The notes under the pieces: model-generated | Told to the model about the DNA's origin: nothing | Seen by the model: only the letters and a program-made list of their open reading frames with translations | The model's database searches: none | Position numbers and translations under genes: made by a program | Shown here: in pieces, positions 52,127 to 60,751 of the stretch | How positions within the stretch are numbered: position 1 is the stretch's first letter | How the letters are laid out: each line of letters opens with the position of its first letter | From: Aestuariivita boseongensis | Lineage (GTDB): Bacteria; Pseudomonadota; Alphaproteobacteria; Rhodobacterales; Rhodobacteraceae | NCBI RefSeq assembly: GCF_001262635.1 | Contig: NZ_JXYH01000001.1 | Span: 62,001 to 126,000, forward strand | Reading direction: 5' to 3' | DNA: 64,000 bases

Positions 52127-52148
52127 CATGCACCGGATTGTGCGCCGG

Positions 52149-52682
52149 TCAGGCCCCCCGCCAGTCCAGGCTGAAGACGGTGTGATCCCCGTCGAAGCCC
52201 TTGAGAGGGGTCTGGATCGGATCGGAAAAGGCAAAACCGCTGCCGCCCACCATGACCTGCGTGGCATCGCTGAGAAAGATCGCGCCCGGCGGGGCAAGCG
52301 CGCCGATGCGCGCGGCCTTGTTCACGACGCTGCCGAAGAAATCGTCCTTGGTCTGGATCACATCGCCGGTATGCATGCCGATGCGCAGGTGGAGATGCGG
52401 TTCCTCCTGCTGGCGCGCCATATCGGTCTGGATATGTTGCGCGGCTTCGAGCGCCGCGCAGGCGGTGGAGAAGGAGGACATGGTGCCATCGCCCAGCGAT
52501 TTGACGAACTGGCCGCCCGCTTGTTCGACGCGCTGGCGGATCTGGGTGAAATGCGCCTCCATCCGTGCGGCCCAGGCGCGGTCACCCACCAGCCCGGCGA
52601 GGGTGGAGCTGTCGGCGATGTCGGTGAACATCACCGTCGCCATGCCTTCGCGCTGATCCAGGCGGAAGCCCTTGCGCGTCAT
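52149..52682 (-). CDS. stand-alone class III adenylate/guanylate cyclase
   Basis: A 177-residue cyclase catalytic domain with no sensor or membrane part. Metal-binding Asp residues are D21 (MFTDIADSS) and D65 (SLGDGTM); K61 in the VKSLGDG motif and D113/D114 fit adenine recognition, and N121 and R125 (NKAARI) are the transition-state residues. All catalytic residues are present, so cAMP production is expected. It converges on tadA. Confidence 0.85.
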   Translation of the reverse strand: MTRKGFRLDQREGMATVMFTDIADSSTLAGLVGDRAWAARMEAHFTQIRQRVEQAGGQFVKSLGDGTMSSFSTACAALEAAQHIQTDMARQQEEPHLHLRIGMHTGDVIQTKDDFFGSVVNKAARIGALAPPGAIFLSDATQVMVGGSGFAFSDPIQTPLKGFDGDHTVFSLDWRGA

Positions 52683-52770
52683 CCCGCCCGGAGCAGGGAC
52701 GGTTTGGGGAATCGTCCTCGCAAGCGCCCGCGCGCGCGAGGATGAACCTGCGTGGTGGGCGCGCTCATGC

Positions 52771-53463
52771 TCAGATCTCGATCGCTTGCATCACCTTAGG
52801 TTCCACTACGGTACCCTTCTTGAGGCCCGCTTTCAGCGCCTCGGCATCCTGTGCCAGCAAGGGGAACGTCTTGTAGTGGCAGGGGATCACGGTGTCGAAG
52901 TTGAAATAGGTGTTTGCCGCATAGGCGGCCTGGGCCATGTCCATGGTGAAATGGCCGCCTGCCGAGAGGATGCCCACATCGGGTTTGAAGTAGTCGCCCA
53001 TCCACGCCATGTCGGCCATGATCGCGGTGTCGCCCGAGGCATAGACCGTCTTGCCTTCGCCCATGATCATGAAACCCACTTCGGAGCCGCCGCTGCGCAG
53101 GCCATCCGCGGTCTGGAAGGTCGAGGAGTGGGAGGCAGGTACCATCGCCACTTTCACATTGCCCAGATCGACGGTACCGCCCTTGTTGAAGCCGACGGTT
53201 TCGATTTCTTCGGCTTCGGCCCAATGGTTCATCAGATCGTATTGACCCACGGCCGGGATTTCCAGTTTCCGGGCCAGAGGCAGTACATCGACCACATGGT
53301 CGAAATGAGTGTGGGTCAGAAGGATGTGAGAGGCCCCGGCGATGGCGGCATCGTGTTGATCTTCGGGTAGGACGGGGTTGCCGGACAGCCAGGGGTCCAG
53401 CAGCAGGGTTTGTCCTGCGATTTCAAAACGGAAGCTGCCGTGGCCCAACCAGATGATTTTCAT
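52771..53463 (-). CDS. UPF0173 metal-dependent hydrolase
   Basis: A 230-residue metallo-beta-lactamase-fold protein. N-terminus MKIIWLGHGSFRFEI and zinc motif THTHFDH, then VPASHSSTF, YASGDTAIM and IPCHYKTFP, define UPF0173. Substrate is not established. Divergent from the ceramidase-like gene. Confidence 0.9.
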   Translation of the reverse strand: MKIIWLGHGSFRFEIAGQTLLLDPWLSGNPVLPEDQHDAAIAGASHILLTHTHFDHVVDVLPLARKLEIPAVGQYDLMNHWAEAEEIETVGFNKGGTVDLGNVKVAMVPASHSSTFQTADGLRSGGSEVGFMIMGEGKTVYASGDTAIMADMAWMGDYFKPDVGILSAGGHFTMDMAQAAYAANTYFNFDTVIPCHYKTFPLLAQDAEALKAGLKKGTVVEPKVMQAIEI

Positions 53464-53515
53464 GTCACTCTCCCTATGTTCTGGCATGAGGCTAACACGG
53501 GGCGGGCAAAAATCC

Positions 53516-54157
53516 ATGGAATTGACGCGGGCGATTGACGGTTATTGCGAAAGGCTCGATCCCGGCTATTGGGCGGAGCCTGTCAATGCGGTGACGAATG
53601 CAGCGTTCCTGATCGCGGCGTTTGTGATGTTGCGGCGCAGTGCGGGGGTTGCTCTGGCGCAGGTGCTGGTGGTGATCCTGTTTGCGATTGGAGTGGGGAG
53701 TTATCTGTTTCACACCCATGCACAGGTCTGGGCGGCGCTTTTGGATGTGGTTCCGATCCTTTTGTTCATCCTGGTTGATATCTTTGCGATCAACCGGGAT
53801 GTCTGGGGCTTTGGCACCTGGGGCGCGCTGGGCCTGACGGCTATGTTTTTCCCCTATGCGGCCGCCACGGTGCCGGTGTTTCAGCTGTTGCCGATTGGCG
53901 GGACAGCGGGCTATGCGCCGGTGCCGCTCTTGATCCTGATCTATGCTTTTCTGCTGCGCGGCAGGGAGCCGGCATTGGCGCGGGGCTTTGTCATCGGGGC
54001 GGGGATTTTGATCCTGTCGATGACGATGCGCACGATTGATGAGCCTTTATGCGATCTGATCCCGATGGGGACGCATTATTGGTGGCATCTCCTGAACGCG
54101 ATGATGTTGGGTTGGATGATCGAGGTTTATCTGCGCTATCTGCGACATCAGGCTTAG
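53516..54157 (+). CDS. ceramidase-like seven-helix membrane hydrolase (CREST family)
   Basis: A 213-residue membrane protein with about seven helices. The first conserved block is GSYLFHTHAQVWAALLDVVP with Ser, His and Asp, and the last is GTHYWWHLLNAM with two histidines. Together these make the metal site of alkaline ceramidases and related hydrolases. ATG 53516 is preferred over 53486. It ends overlapping the opposite-strand gene by four bases. Lipid substrate unknown. Confidence 0.83.
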   Translation: MELTRAIDGYCERLDPGYWAEPVNAVTNAAFLIAAFVMLRRSAGVALAQVLVVILFAIGVGSYLFHTHAQVWAALLDVVPILLFILVDIFAINRDVWGFGTWGALGLTAMFFPYAAATVPVFQLLPIGGTAGYAPVPLLILIYAFLLRGREPALARGFVIGAGILILSMTMRTIDEPLCDLIPMGTHYWWHLLNAMMLGWMIEVYLRYLRHQA

Positions 54158-54747
54158 GCGCGGCGGCGGGTCCAGATGCGCAAGTCGTGGATCACCTTCA
54201 GCGTAGCGAGGACGACCAGCAGGCACAGGGCGGTTTTTGACACTGTGCCCATGGTCCCCTCGATCAGCAATGCGTGGGCAGAGGTCCCGCCGACAATCAC
54301 CAGCGCCAGGGCGGTATGCGCGCGCCGCCAGATGCGGGGCGGGAGGCGCAGCTTGCGGCGGAGGCTGGCCAGCAGGGCAGCGGCAAAGACAGCCCACATG
54401 GCCATCACGCCCCAGATGGCGAAGGGCGTGGGGGATCGGAAGGTGAGCGCGTCGATCACATCGGGAGGCGATGTGATCCAGAGGCCCGCGACATGGAGGA
54501 TCACAGCCGTAACAATCGCCAGGCCAATCCACAGATGCACCCTCCTGCCTTTGGGGGCGGGCAGGCCGGGCAGCAGGCCTGCCGCCAGCAGCGGTTGCAG
54601 GGCCATGAGCGCGAGACCGATGACGCCTGCGAGGCCTGCGATGATGTAGATGGGCTCGCGCCAGGCCAGCAGGGGGCTGGTGGCCGCAACCCAGAGCGGG
54701 ACAAGCAGGGCAGCCCCAAGCGCGCCCCAGATCAGCACGGCGCGCAT
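54154..54747 (-). CDS. ferric-reductase-like transmembrane haem protein
   Basis: A 197-residue membrane protein with about six helices and histidines in GRRVHLWIGLA, VILHVAGLW, RRAHTALAL and SAHALLIEG. This arrangement is that of the ferric reductase-like/MsrQ fold with two b haems. It lies seven bases after the dioxygenase-like gene, suggesting electron supply to a periplasmic partner. Confidence 0.78.
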   Translation of the reverse strand: MRAVLIWGALGAALLVPLWVAATSPLLAWREPIYIIAGLAGVIGLALMALQPLLAAGLLPGLPAPKGRRVHLWIGLAIVTAVILHVAGLWITSPPDVIDALTFRSPTPFAIWGVMAMWAVFAAALLASLRRKLRLPPRIWRRAHTALALVIVGGTSAHALLIEGTMGTVSKTALCLLVVLATLKVIHDLRIWTRRRA

Positions 54748-54754
54748 GAAAGGG

Positions 54755-55243
54755 TCAGGCCGGTTGCAGGACGAAATGCGCGGCCAGCGTTGTGTCCGAG
54801 GCGTTCGGCATGACGGGGCGCAGAAAGACCGTCTCGAATTCCGGATCGTCATAGGCCAGATGCCCATGAGGCTGGCCGAAAGCGGGGACGATCTGGGGCA
54901 TCTCCAGTCGGAATTCGCCGTTTGCATCGGTTAGTGTGGCGCCGTGACTTTCTGGATCGCGTTCATGGCCTTCGGTGGTGTGCGCCCAGATCTGGATGCG
55001 CGCGCCAGAAATGGGTGCGCCGTCACCTGCGCGGCGGACGGTGCCTGTCATCCAGAAGCCGCCGCCTCCGATCCGGTCCACGATGGGCGCGCCGGGGCGG
55101 TAGTTGTTGGCCCCGCCGCGCATGGACGGGGTGGGGGCCAGACCGGCGGCACGTGCGGGGACCAGAAGGCCGCTAGCGATTGTGGCCAGCGCGGCCCCTG
55201 TGGTGGCGATCAGGCTGCGGCGGGTGAGGGGGGAGGTCTTCAT
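54755..55243 (-). CDS. Tat-exported intradiol dioxygenase-like protein
   Basis: A 162-residue protein with a Tat signal (LTRRSLIATTGAAL, cleavage near ARA at residue 33). The rest resembles the beta-sandwich of protocatechuate 3,4-dioxygenase: GTVRRAGDGAPISGARIQIW, ATLTDANGEFRL and QPHGHLAYDDPEFETVFLRP, which holds histidines where the family binds iron. The full Tyr/His ligand set of true intradiol enzymes is not evident, so catalysis is uncertain. Paired with a haem membrane protein. Confidence 0.75.
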   Translation of the reverse strand: MKTSPLTRRSLIATTGAALATIASGLLVPARAAGLAPTPSMRGGANNYRPGAPIVDRIGGGGFWMTGTVRRAGDGAPISGARIQIWAHTTEGHERDPESHGATLTDANGEFRLEMPQIVPAFGQPHGHLAYDDPEFETVFLRPVMPNASDTTLAAHFVLQPA

Positions 55244-55363
55244 GTCTGAGGTCTCCTGTCATCTGGGGTCTTGCCCCTAAGATAGAGCACCGCGCGTGGA
55301 TTTCAGATGGGTCAGGCGGGCGTGGCGCGCTCACGTCTGCGTGAGATGGCGCGCTCTGCCCGT

Positions 55364-55771
55364 TCACTCATCAACCTGATGCACCTCGATCACGTTGCCG
55401 TCGGGGTCATAGAAGAAGATCTGGCTCCAGCCCGCGACGGCCTGATTGCCCCAATCGGCGTAAGGAATGCCGTGATCTTCGAGGTGTTTCTTGAAGCCGT
55501 CGAGATCGGACGTGCGATAGGCGATATGCCCACGGCTGACCGGGTTCACGAACTGACCCGAGTTGAAGCCCGCATGGATGTCTTTTTGCGCCAGATGCAT
55601 CTGGATGGCGCCGTCGGTACGGAAGGCCACGTCGCCGGCATAGCCCTTTTTCTTTTCCAGCGTGGGCAGGCCGCCCGATTCCTCGGAAAGGCCCAGCACG
55701 TCGCGATAGAAACGGTCGAGCCGTTCCACGTTTTCTGTTGCGAGGTTGATGTGATGCAGTTTCAGGTCCAT
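55364..55771 (-). CDS. VOC-family (glyoxalase/dioxygenase fold) protein
   Basis: A 135-residue single vicinal-oxygen-chelate module pair. Metal-ligand candidates are H6/H7 in LHHINLATENV, H79-type in SRGHIAYRT and E near the C-terminus in DPDGNVIEVHQ. Substrate unknown. Divergent from gatC. Confidence 0.85.
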   Translation of the reverse strand: MDLKLHHINLATENVERLDRFYRDVLGLSEESGGLPTLEKKKGYAGDVAFRTDGAIQMHLAQKDIHAGFNSGQFVNPVSRGHIAYRTSDLDGFKKHLEDHGIPYADWGNQAVAGWSQIFFYDPDGNVIEVHQVDE

Positions 55772-55897
55772 CTGGCCGCTCCCCCGGGGTCAAATTTCGG
55801 GCAGAGTGCCCCGGCGCGCAGTCTGGCGCAAGCAGGTGGCTTGCGGGTCGGGGCAGGGGGCGGTAAATGCCCGTGAACCCATCAGAGAGACTGCACC

Positions 55898-56185
55898 ATG
55901 TCGATTGATCAGAACACCGCCGCGAAGGTCGCCAAACTGGCGCGTATCAAGGTTGAAGAAGATGCGCTGCCCGCGCTGGCGCAGGAATTCAACACGATCC
56001 TTGGTTTTATCGAGCAACTGGGCGAGGTCGATGTGGAAGGTGTGGAGCCGATGGTGTCGGTCACGCCGATGCGCCTGAAGCGGCGCGAGGATGTGGTGAC
56101 CGATGGCGACCAGCAGGAGAAAATCCTGTCGAACGCGCCCGATGCCCGCGAGGGGTTCTTTGCCGTGCCGAAGGTGGTTGAATAA
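55898..56185 (+). CDS. gatC: Asp-tRNA(Asn)/Glu-tRNA(Gln) amidotransferase subunit C
   Basis: A 95-residue subunit that wraps GatA and GatB. Motifs: [41 protein letters not shown] and the C-terminal [14 protein letters not shown]. Its TAA overlaps the gatA ATG by one base. gatB is not adjacent, as is common in Rhodobacterales. Confidence 0.95.
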   Translation: MSIDQNTAAKVAKLARIKVEEDALPALAQEFNTILGFIEQLGEVDVEGVEPMVSVTPMRLKRREDVVTDGDQQEKILSNAPDAREGFFAVPKVVE

Positions 56186-57672
56186 TGTCTGATCTGAACA
56201 AACTGGGCCTGGCCGAGGCGCGCGATGCGCTGCGCAAGGGTGACACAACTTCTGTTGAGCTGACCGAGGCGTGTCTGAGCGCGATTGATGCGGCGGATGC
56301 GCTGAACGCGTTCGTGCACAAGACGCCTGAGATTGCGATGGAGCGTGCCAAGGCGGCGGATGAGCGGATCAAGGCGGGCGATGCGCCGTCGATGTGCGGG
56401 CTGCCGATCGGGATCAAGGATCTCTTTTGCACCAAGGGTGTTCCGTCGCAGGCCGCTTCCCGCATTCTGGAAGGCTTCAAGCCGGAATATGAATCCACCG
56501 TCAGCCAGAACCTGGCGGATGCCGGGGCGGTGATGCTGGGCAAGCTGAACATGGACGAATTTGCCATGGGCTCGTCGAATGAGACATCTGTCTATGGCAA
56601 CGCGATCAGCCCCTGGCGGCGCGGGAATGACGACACGCCGCTGACGCCGGGCGGATCTTCGGGTGGCTCGGCTGCGGCTGTGGCGGCGGATCTGTGTCTG
56701 GCGGCCACCGGCACCGATACGGGCGGGTCGATCCGCCAACCTGCGGCCTTCACCGGGATCACCGGCATCAAGCCGACCTATGGGCGCTGTTCGCGTTGGG
56801 GGATCGTGGCTTTTGCGTCCTCGCTGGATCAGGCGGGGCCGATGACCAAATCGGTGCGTGATGCGGCGATCATGCTGGAGGCGATGTGTTCGCATGATCC
56901 GAAGGATTCCACATCCGCCGATCTGCCCGTGCCGGATTTCGAAGCGGCGCTGACAGGTGATATCAAGGGCAAGACCATCGGCATTCCGCGCGAATACCGC
57001 ATGGACGGTATGCCCGATGAGATCGAGGCGCTGTGGGCCGAGGGGCGCAAGATGATGGAAGATGCGGGGGCGAAGATCGTCGATATCTCGCTTCCCCATA
57101 CGAAATACGCGCTGCCTGCCTATTATGTGATTGCACCTGCTGAGGCGTCGTCGAACCTCGCCCGTTATGATGGGGTGCGCTATGGCCATCGCGCCAAGCT
57201 GTCCCAAGGCGATGGCATCACAGAGATGTATGAAAAGACCCGTGCCGAAGGCTTCGGGGCCGAGGTGCAGCGCCGTGTGATGGTGGGCACCTATGTGCTG
57301 TCGGCGGGGTTCTATGACGCCTATTACAACCGGGCGCGCAAAGTGCGGGCGCTGATCAAGAAGGACTTTGATGATGTCTTTGCGCAAGGTGTCGATGCGA
57401 TCCTGACGCCTGCGACGCCCTCGGCCTCTTTCGGGTTGGGAGAGATGACGGACGCGGATCCGGTGCAGATGTATCTGAACGACGTCTTCACCGTGACGGT
57501 GAACCTGGCCGGTCTGCCCGGCGTCAGCGTGCCTGCGGGCGTGGACAAGCAGGGCCTGCCCCTTGGTTTGCAGCTGATCGGCCGGCCCTGGGAAGAGGGC
57601 GATCTGCTGAATTCTGCCTTTGCGTTGGAGCGTGCGGCCGGATTTGTGGCAAAACCTGCAAAATGGTGGTAA
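56185..57672 (+). CDS. gatA: Asp-tRNA(Asn)/Glu-tRNA(Gln) amidotransferase subunit A
   Basis: A 495-residue amidase subunit that releases ammonia from glutamine for transamidation of mischarged tRNA. The amidase-signature triad is visible: Lys in [10 protein letters not shown] near residue 75, cis-Ser and Ser nucleophile in [15 protein letters not shown] and [14 protein letters not shown]. Length is standard. Confidence 0.96.
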   Translation: MSDLNKLGLAEARDALRKGDTTSVELTEACLSAIDAADALNAFVHKTPEIAMERAKAADERIKAGDAPSMCGLPIGIKDLFCTKGVPSQAASRILEGFKPEYESTVSQNLADAGAVMLGKLNMDEFAMGSSNETSVYGNAISPWRRGNDDTPLTPGGSSGGSAAAVAADLCLAATGTDTGGSIRQPAAFTGITGIKPTYGRCSRWGIVAFASSLDQAGPMTKSVRDAAIMLEAMCSHDPKDSTSADLPVPDFEAALTGDIKGKTIGIPREYRMDGMPDEIEALWAEGRKMMEDAGAKIVDISLPHTKYALPAYYVIAPAEASSNLARYDGVRYGHRAKLSQGDGITEMYEKTRAEGFGAEVQRRVMVGTYVLSAGFYDAYYNRARKVRALIKKDFDDVFAQGVDAILTPATPSASFGLGEMTDADPVQMYLNDVFTVTVNLAGLPGVSVPAGVDKQGLPLGLQLIGRPWEEGDLLNSAFALERAAGFVAKPAKWW

Positions 57673-57714
57673 AAGCGGTCCAAACAAAAGACCGTAAGGC
57701 AGGACAGCAGAGCT

Positions 57715-58512
57715 ATGCGAATTGCATTCACAGCGTTGGCGCTGATTACCCTTGGTGCATGTGCACAAGTCCCGGACAGTGCCGCGGGCGTCGGATTTAA
57801 CAATTCTCTGGACGATCAGCGGGCGCGGCAGGCGGTTCTGGCGCAGCAGGCTCCGGTGTCAACACCCGTGCCTGCCGGCGCGATTTCGGCCGAGAGCACT
57901 CAGCGTGCGCCCGTGCCGCTGCAGGTGGCACGGCCCGCCACCACGGCGGTGCCCGCGCCAGCGCCCGTTTCGACCGCGCAGGCCTTGCCAGCCGCGCAGC
58001 TGAACCAGCAGGACACGATCGTAGAGGCCGCGGCCGCCCTGGAACTGCGTCAGGCCAATTCCGGTGTTGAACCGCTTCAGGCCAGCCCGTCGAACCCGGC
58101 GCCGCAGATCATCAGCAATCCCGGCATTTCGGACGAGAATGATTTCCAGGCAGTCTCGGCCCGGGAATCGATCCAGAGCGATGCAGAGCGGATCGCCCAG
58201 AACCGCCAGCAATATCAGGTGGTGCAGCCCACGGCCGTGCCCACGCGCAATGGCGTCTCGCAGCCCAATATCGTGCAATATGCGCTTGAGACCCGTCATC
58301 CCAGGGGCACGCAGATCTATACGCGGGTGGGGTTGAACCTGGCGCAGCGCTCGGCGCGGAACTGTGCGCAATTCGCCTCCGCCGATCTGGCGCAGATCGA
58401 GTTTCTGGCCAATGGCGGGCCGCGGCGTGACCGCAATGCACTGGACCCAGATGGCGATGGATATGCCTGCAGCTGGGATCCGGCACCGTTCCGGGCCGCG
58501 GTGCAGAACTGA
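57715..58512 (+). CDS. lipoprotein with C-terminal excalibur calcium-binding motif
   Basis: A 265-residue exported lipoprotein: lipobox TLGAC (C16), then about 180 residues rich in Ala, Pro and Gln with no clear fold. The C-terminal 60 residues end in an excalibur motif, NALDPDGDGYACSWDP, with DxDxDG and paired cysteines. Probably bound to the cell envelope; function unknown. The amidase gene follows after 11 bases, which fits a cell-wall role. Confidence 0.8.
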   Translation: MRIAFTALALITLGACAQVPDSAAGVGFNNSLDDQRARQAVLAQQAPVSTPVPAGAISAESTQRAPVPLQVARPATTAVPAPAPVSTAQALPAAQLNQQDTIVEAAAALELRQANSGVEPLQASPSNPAPQIISNPGISDENDFQAVSARESIQSDAERIAQNRQQYQVVQPTAVPTRNGVSQPNIVQYALETRHPRGTQIYTRVGLNLAQRSARNCAQFASADLAQIEFLANGGPRRDRNALDPDGDGYACSWDPAPFRAAVQN

Positions 58513-58523
58513 CCAACACTGCG

Positions 58524-59189
58524 GTGATCTGGCACCCAAGCCCGAATTTCGGGCCCCGCCGGGATGGGCTGACGCCGCAGTTTGTGGTCTTGCATTACAC
58601 CGCAATGGAGGGCGCCGAGGCGGCGCTTGAACGGTTGTGCGACCCGGAAGCGGAAGTGTCGGCGCATTATCTGATTGGTCGCGATGGCACCTGCTGGCAG
58701 ATGGTCGAGGAGGACCAGCGCGCCTGGCATGCAGGTGTGGGGTCGTGGATGGGTGTGGAGGATATCAACTCCCGCTCCATCGGGATCGAGCTGGACAATC
58801 GCGGGTCGGAACCTTTTGGAGAACCGCTGATGGCCGCGTTAGAGGGGCTTTTGCGCGGGATCCTTGCGCGCTGGGATCTGCCGGCGGAGGCGGTGATCGG
58901 GCATTCCGATATGGCACCTGGGCGCAAATGTGATCCGGGGCCGCGGTTTGACTGGGCGCGGCTGGTCCGGCAGGGGTTGGCCGCATCTGCACCGGATGGG
59001 GATGCGGTCAGCGATGTGGAAGAGGCATTGCGCGCGGCGGGCTATACAGCCGATGCAAGCCCAGAGGCGCGTTTGACCGCCTTCCGGATGCGCTTTGCGC
59101 AAGCGTCGGCAGGACCCGTGACAGAGGCCGAACGGCGTATCCTGGGCGGGCTGGCGGCAAGATCTTCTGCAACCATTTTGCGGGGTTGA
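58524..59189 (+). CDS. N-acetylmuramoyl-L-alanine amidase
   Basis: A 221-residue Amidase_2 (AmiD-like) zinc enzyme. Zinc ligands are His in VVLHYTAM, His in IGHSDMAPGRKCDPG and the nearby Cys/Asp; WHAGVGSW and SIGIELDN are also present. No signal peptide is seen, pointing to cytoplasmic recycling of muropeptides like AmpD. A C-terminal stretch (residues 155-210) resembles a degenerate peptidoglycan-binding domain. Start is GTG. Confidence 0.88.
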   Translation: MIWHPSPNFGPRRDGLTPQFVVLHYTAMEGAEAALERLCDPEAEVSAHYLIGRDGTCWQMVEEDQRAWHAGVGSWMGVEDINSRSIGIELDNRGSEPFGEPLMAALEGLLRGILARWDLPAEAVIGHSDMAPGRKCDPGPRFDWARLVRQGLAASAPDGDAVSDVEEALRAAGYTADASPEARLTAFRMRFAQASAGPVTEAERRILGGLAARSSATILRG

Positions 59190-59214
59190 GGTTTTTCTGC
59201 AAAAAATCCGGATC

Positions 59215-59241
59215 TTGACGGGATGGGAGGGGCGATACTAC
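59215..59241 (+). promoter_or_regulatory. possible rnpB promoter
   Basis: TTGACG at 59215-59220 and TACTAC at 59236-59241 lie just before the predicted 5' end at 59251. The spacer is 15 bases, shorter than ideal. Confidence 0.3.
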
Positions 59242-59250
59242 CTCCATATT

Positions 59251-59730
59251 GCGCGGAAGGCTGGATGGCCGCGGCGTGTTGTGCCCAGAATACCAAGGGT
59301 ACCGCTTTGGGGACATTTTCCTTTTGGAAAATACCCTGTCGCGGCCTGGCGTGTATTCCGGGGAAAACACGCCGAGGAAAGTCCGGACTCCCTGAAGCAA
59401 CGGTGCCGGGTAACACCCGGGCGGGGCAACCCGACGGAAAGCGCCACAGAAAACAAACCGCCCCGGCGTGCCGGGGTCAGGGTGAAACGGTGGGGTAAGA
59501 GCCCACCGCGCGACTGGCAACAGGAGCGGCACGGCAAGCCCCACCGGGAGCAATGCCAAATAGGACCCCCGCGCGGGCTGGTCCCTTCGGGGATACCGCC
59601 GCTAGGCCTGCTTCAGCCGAGAGGGGTCGGGTCGGCAGCTAGAGGGGCCGGGGCAACCCGGTCTTGAGAGGAATGGTCATCCATCGGCCTTCGGGCCGGG
59701 GACAGAATCCGGCTTACAGGCCTTCCGCGC
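59251..59730 (+). ncRNA. rnpB: RNase P RNA, type A, with extended P3 arm
   Basis: The catalytic RNA of RNase P. Conserved elements are GAGGAAAGTCCGGACTCC at 59374-59391, AAGAGCCCACCGCGC near 59498 and the 3' element GACAGAATCCGGCTTA at 59701. P1 pairs 59251-59260 with 59721-59730 perfectly, and P2 pairs TGGATGGCC (59262-59270) with GGTCATCCA (59675-59683, one wobble). The length of about 480 bases exceeds the 377 of the E. coli RNA, mostly because the P3 region (59271-59373) is about 100 bases. An excess of purine-rich 3' tract leads to rpmG. Confidence 0.92.
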
Positions 59731-59925
59731 ATATCTTTCGGGCCTGCTGACCATCGCCACGTCACCGCTGGGGGATGGGCCGGGATGGGCATTCGCGCGC
59801 TGATTTTGCAATAACGGCGGGATGCCCGCGAAAGCGGGTTGACTCGGAAGGCAAGGCGGGTAAAAGCGGGCGCTCATAAGGAATTCCCCGAAAGGCTGCG
59901 CCTTTTGGATGCAGGAGACTAGACC

Positions 59926-60093
59926 ATGGCGAAGCCGACGACCATCAAGATCCGTCTGAACTCGACCGCTGGCACGGGCCACTTCTATGTGACCAAGAAA
60001 AACGCGCGTACCATGACTGAAAAGATGTCGGTCCGCAAATATGATCCCGTGGCCCGCAAGCATGTCGAGTATAAGGAAGGCAAAATCAAGTAA
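59926..60093 (+). CDS. rpmG: ribosomal protein L33
   Basis: A 55-residue protein, [20 protein letters not shown] then [14 protein letters not shown], ending VEYKEGKIK. This is the cysteine-free (zinc-independent) form of L33. GCAGGAGA precedes the ATG. A strong terminator follows 23 bases after the stop. A 195-base spacer separates it from rnpB and holds a small GCCCGC/GCGGGT hairpin. Confidence 0.96.
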   Translation: MAKPTTIKIRLNSTAGTGHFYVTKKNARTMTEKMSVRKYDPVARKHVEYKEGKIK

Positions 60094-60116
60094 GCCTGTC
60101 CTGACGGCAGAGATTG

Positions 60117-60148
60117 AAAGGCCACGCATTTGCGTGGCCTTTTTCTTT
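60117..60148 (+). terminator. rho-independent terminator of rpmG
   Basis: Twelve-base perfect arms AAAGGCCACGCA / TGCGTGGCCTTT with a TT apex, followed by TTTCTTTT. Confidence 0.92.
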
Positions 60149-60173
60149 TCGGGTTATGGAAGGCCCTGATCGC

Positions 60174-60686
60174 ATGACCGAATCTGATCCGACAAAGGCC
60201 GGTTTTCGTTTGCGCCGCGCGCTGGCGTCCGATCTGGCGGCGGTGGACGCGCTTTTGGCGCGCAGCTATCCGAAATTGCTGAAGGCGGATTACCCGCCAT
60301 CGGTCCTGGTGACGGCACTGCCGCTTATCAGCCGGGCGCAATCCGCTCTTTTGAGCTCCGGTACCTATTACGTGGTCGAAGATGCCGACGGCAGCGTGAT
60401 CGGGGCTGGCGGCTGGACACCTGACAAAGCCAAACGCGCCCTGGGTCATATCCGCCACCTGGTGAGCGACGACCGGCAGCTGCGCCGGGGCATTGCGCGG
60501 GCCATCGTGGCCCATGTGCTGGCAGAGGCGCGCGGGCGCGGGATCATGCAGATGGAATGCTGGTCGACCCGCACCGCCGTGCCGTTCTATACGGCGATGG
60601 GGTTTCGCGCGTTGGGTCCGATTGATGTGCCGCTGGCACCCGGCATCAGCTTTCCCTGCATAAGGATGCAGCAGGCGCTGGAGTGA
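60174..60686 (+). CDS. GNAT-family N-acetyltransferase
   Basis: A 170-residue acetyltransferase. The acetyl-CoA loop appears as LRRGIARAIVAHVLAEARGRG near residues 100-120, followed by AVPFYTAMGFRALG. The start is placed at ATG 60174, after the rpmG terminator, with GGAAGG upstream; ATG 60156 is possible. Substrate unknown. It is followed by a hairpin shared with the converging gene. Confidence 0.82.
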   Translation: MTESDPTKAGFRLRRALASDLAAVDALLARSYPKLLKADYPPSVLVTALPLISRAQSALLSSGTYYVVEDADGSVIGAGGWTPDKAKRALGHIRHLVSDDRQLRRGIARAIVAHVLAEARGRGIMQMECWSTRTAVPFYTAMGFRALGPIDVPLAPGISFPCIRMQQALE

Positions 60687-60696
60687 GGCGCGCATG

Positions 60697-60725
60697 AAAA
60701 AGGCCGGCTCTGATCAGAGCCGGCC
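60697..60725 (-). terminator. terminator of the Bax-inhibitor-like gene
   Basis: Nine-base arms GGCCGGCTC / GAGCCGGCC around TGATCA. On the minus strand five T residues follow (60697-60701), fitting termination of the gene ending at 60752. The plus strand has no T run. Confidence 0.85.
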
Positions 60726-60751
60726 CTTGAATGTCCGAAAGAACGGAAGTG

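Noticed and set aside
59817-59845. Terminator of rnpB at the GCCCGC/GCGGGT hairpin
   Set aside because: Short stem, no T run, and about 90 bases beyond the mature 3' end; not enough to call.
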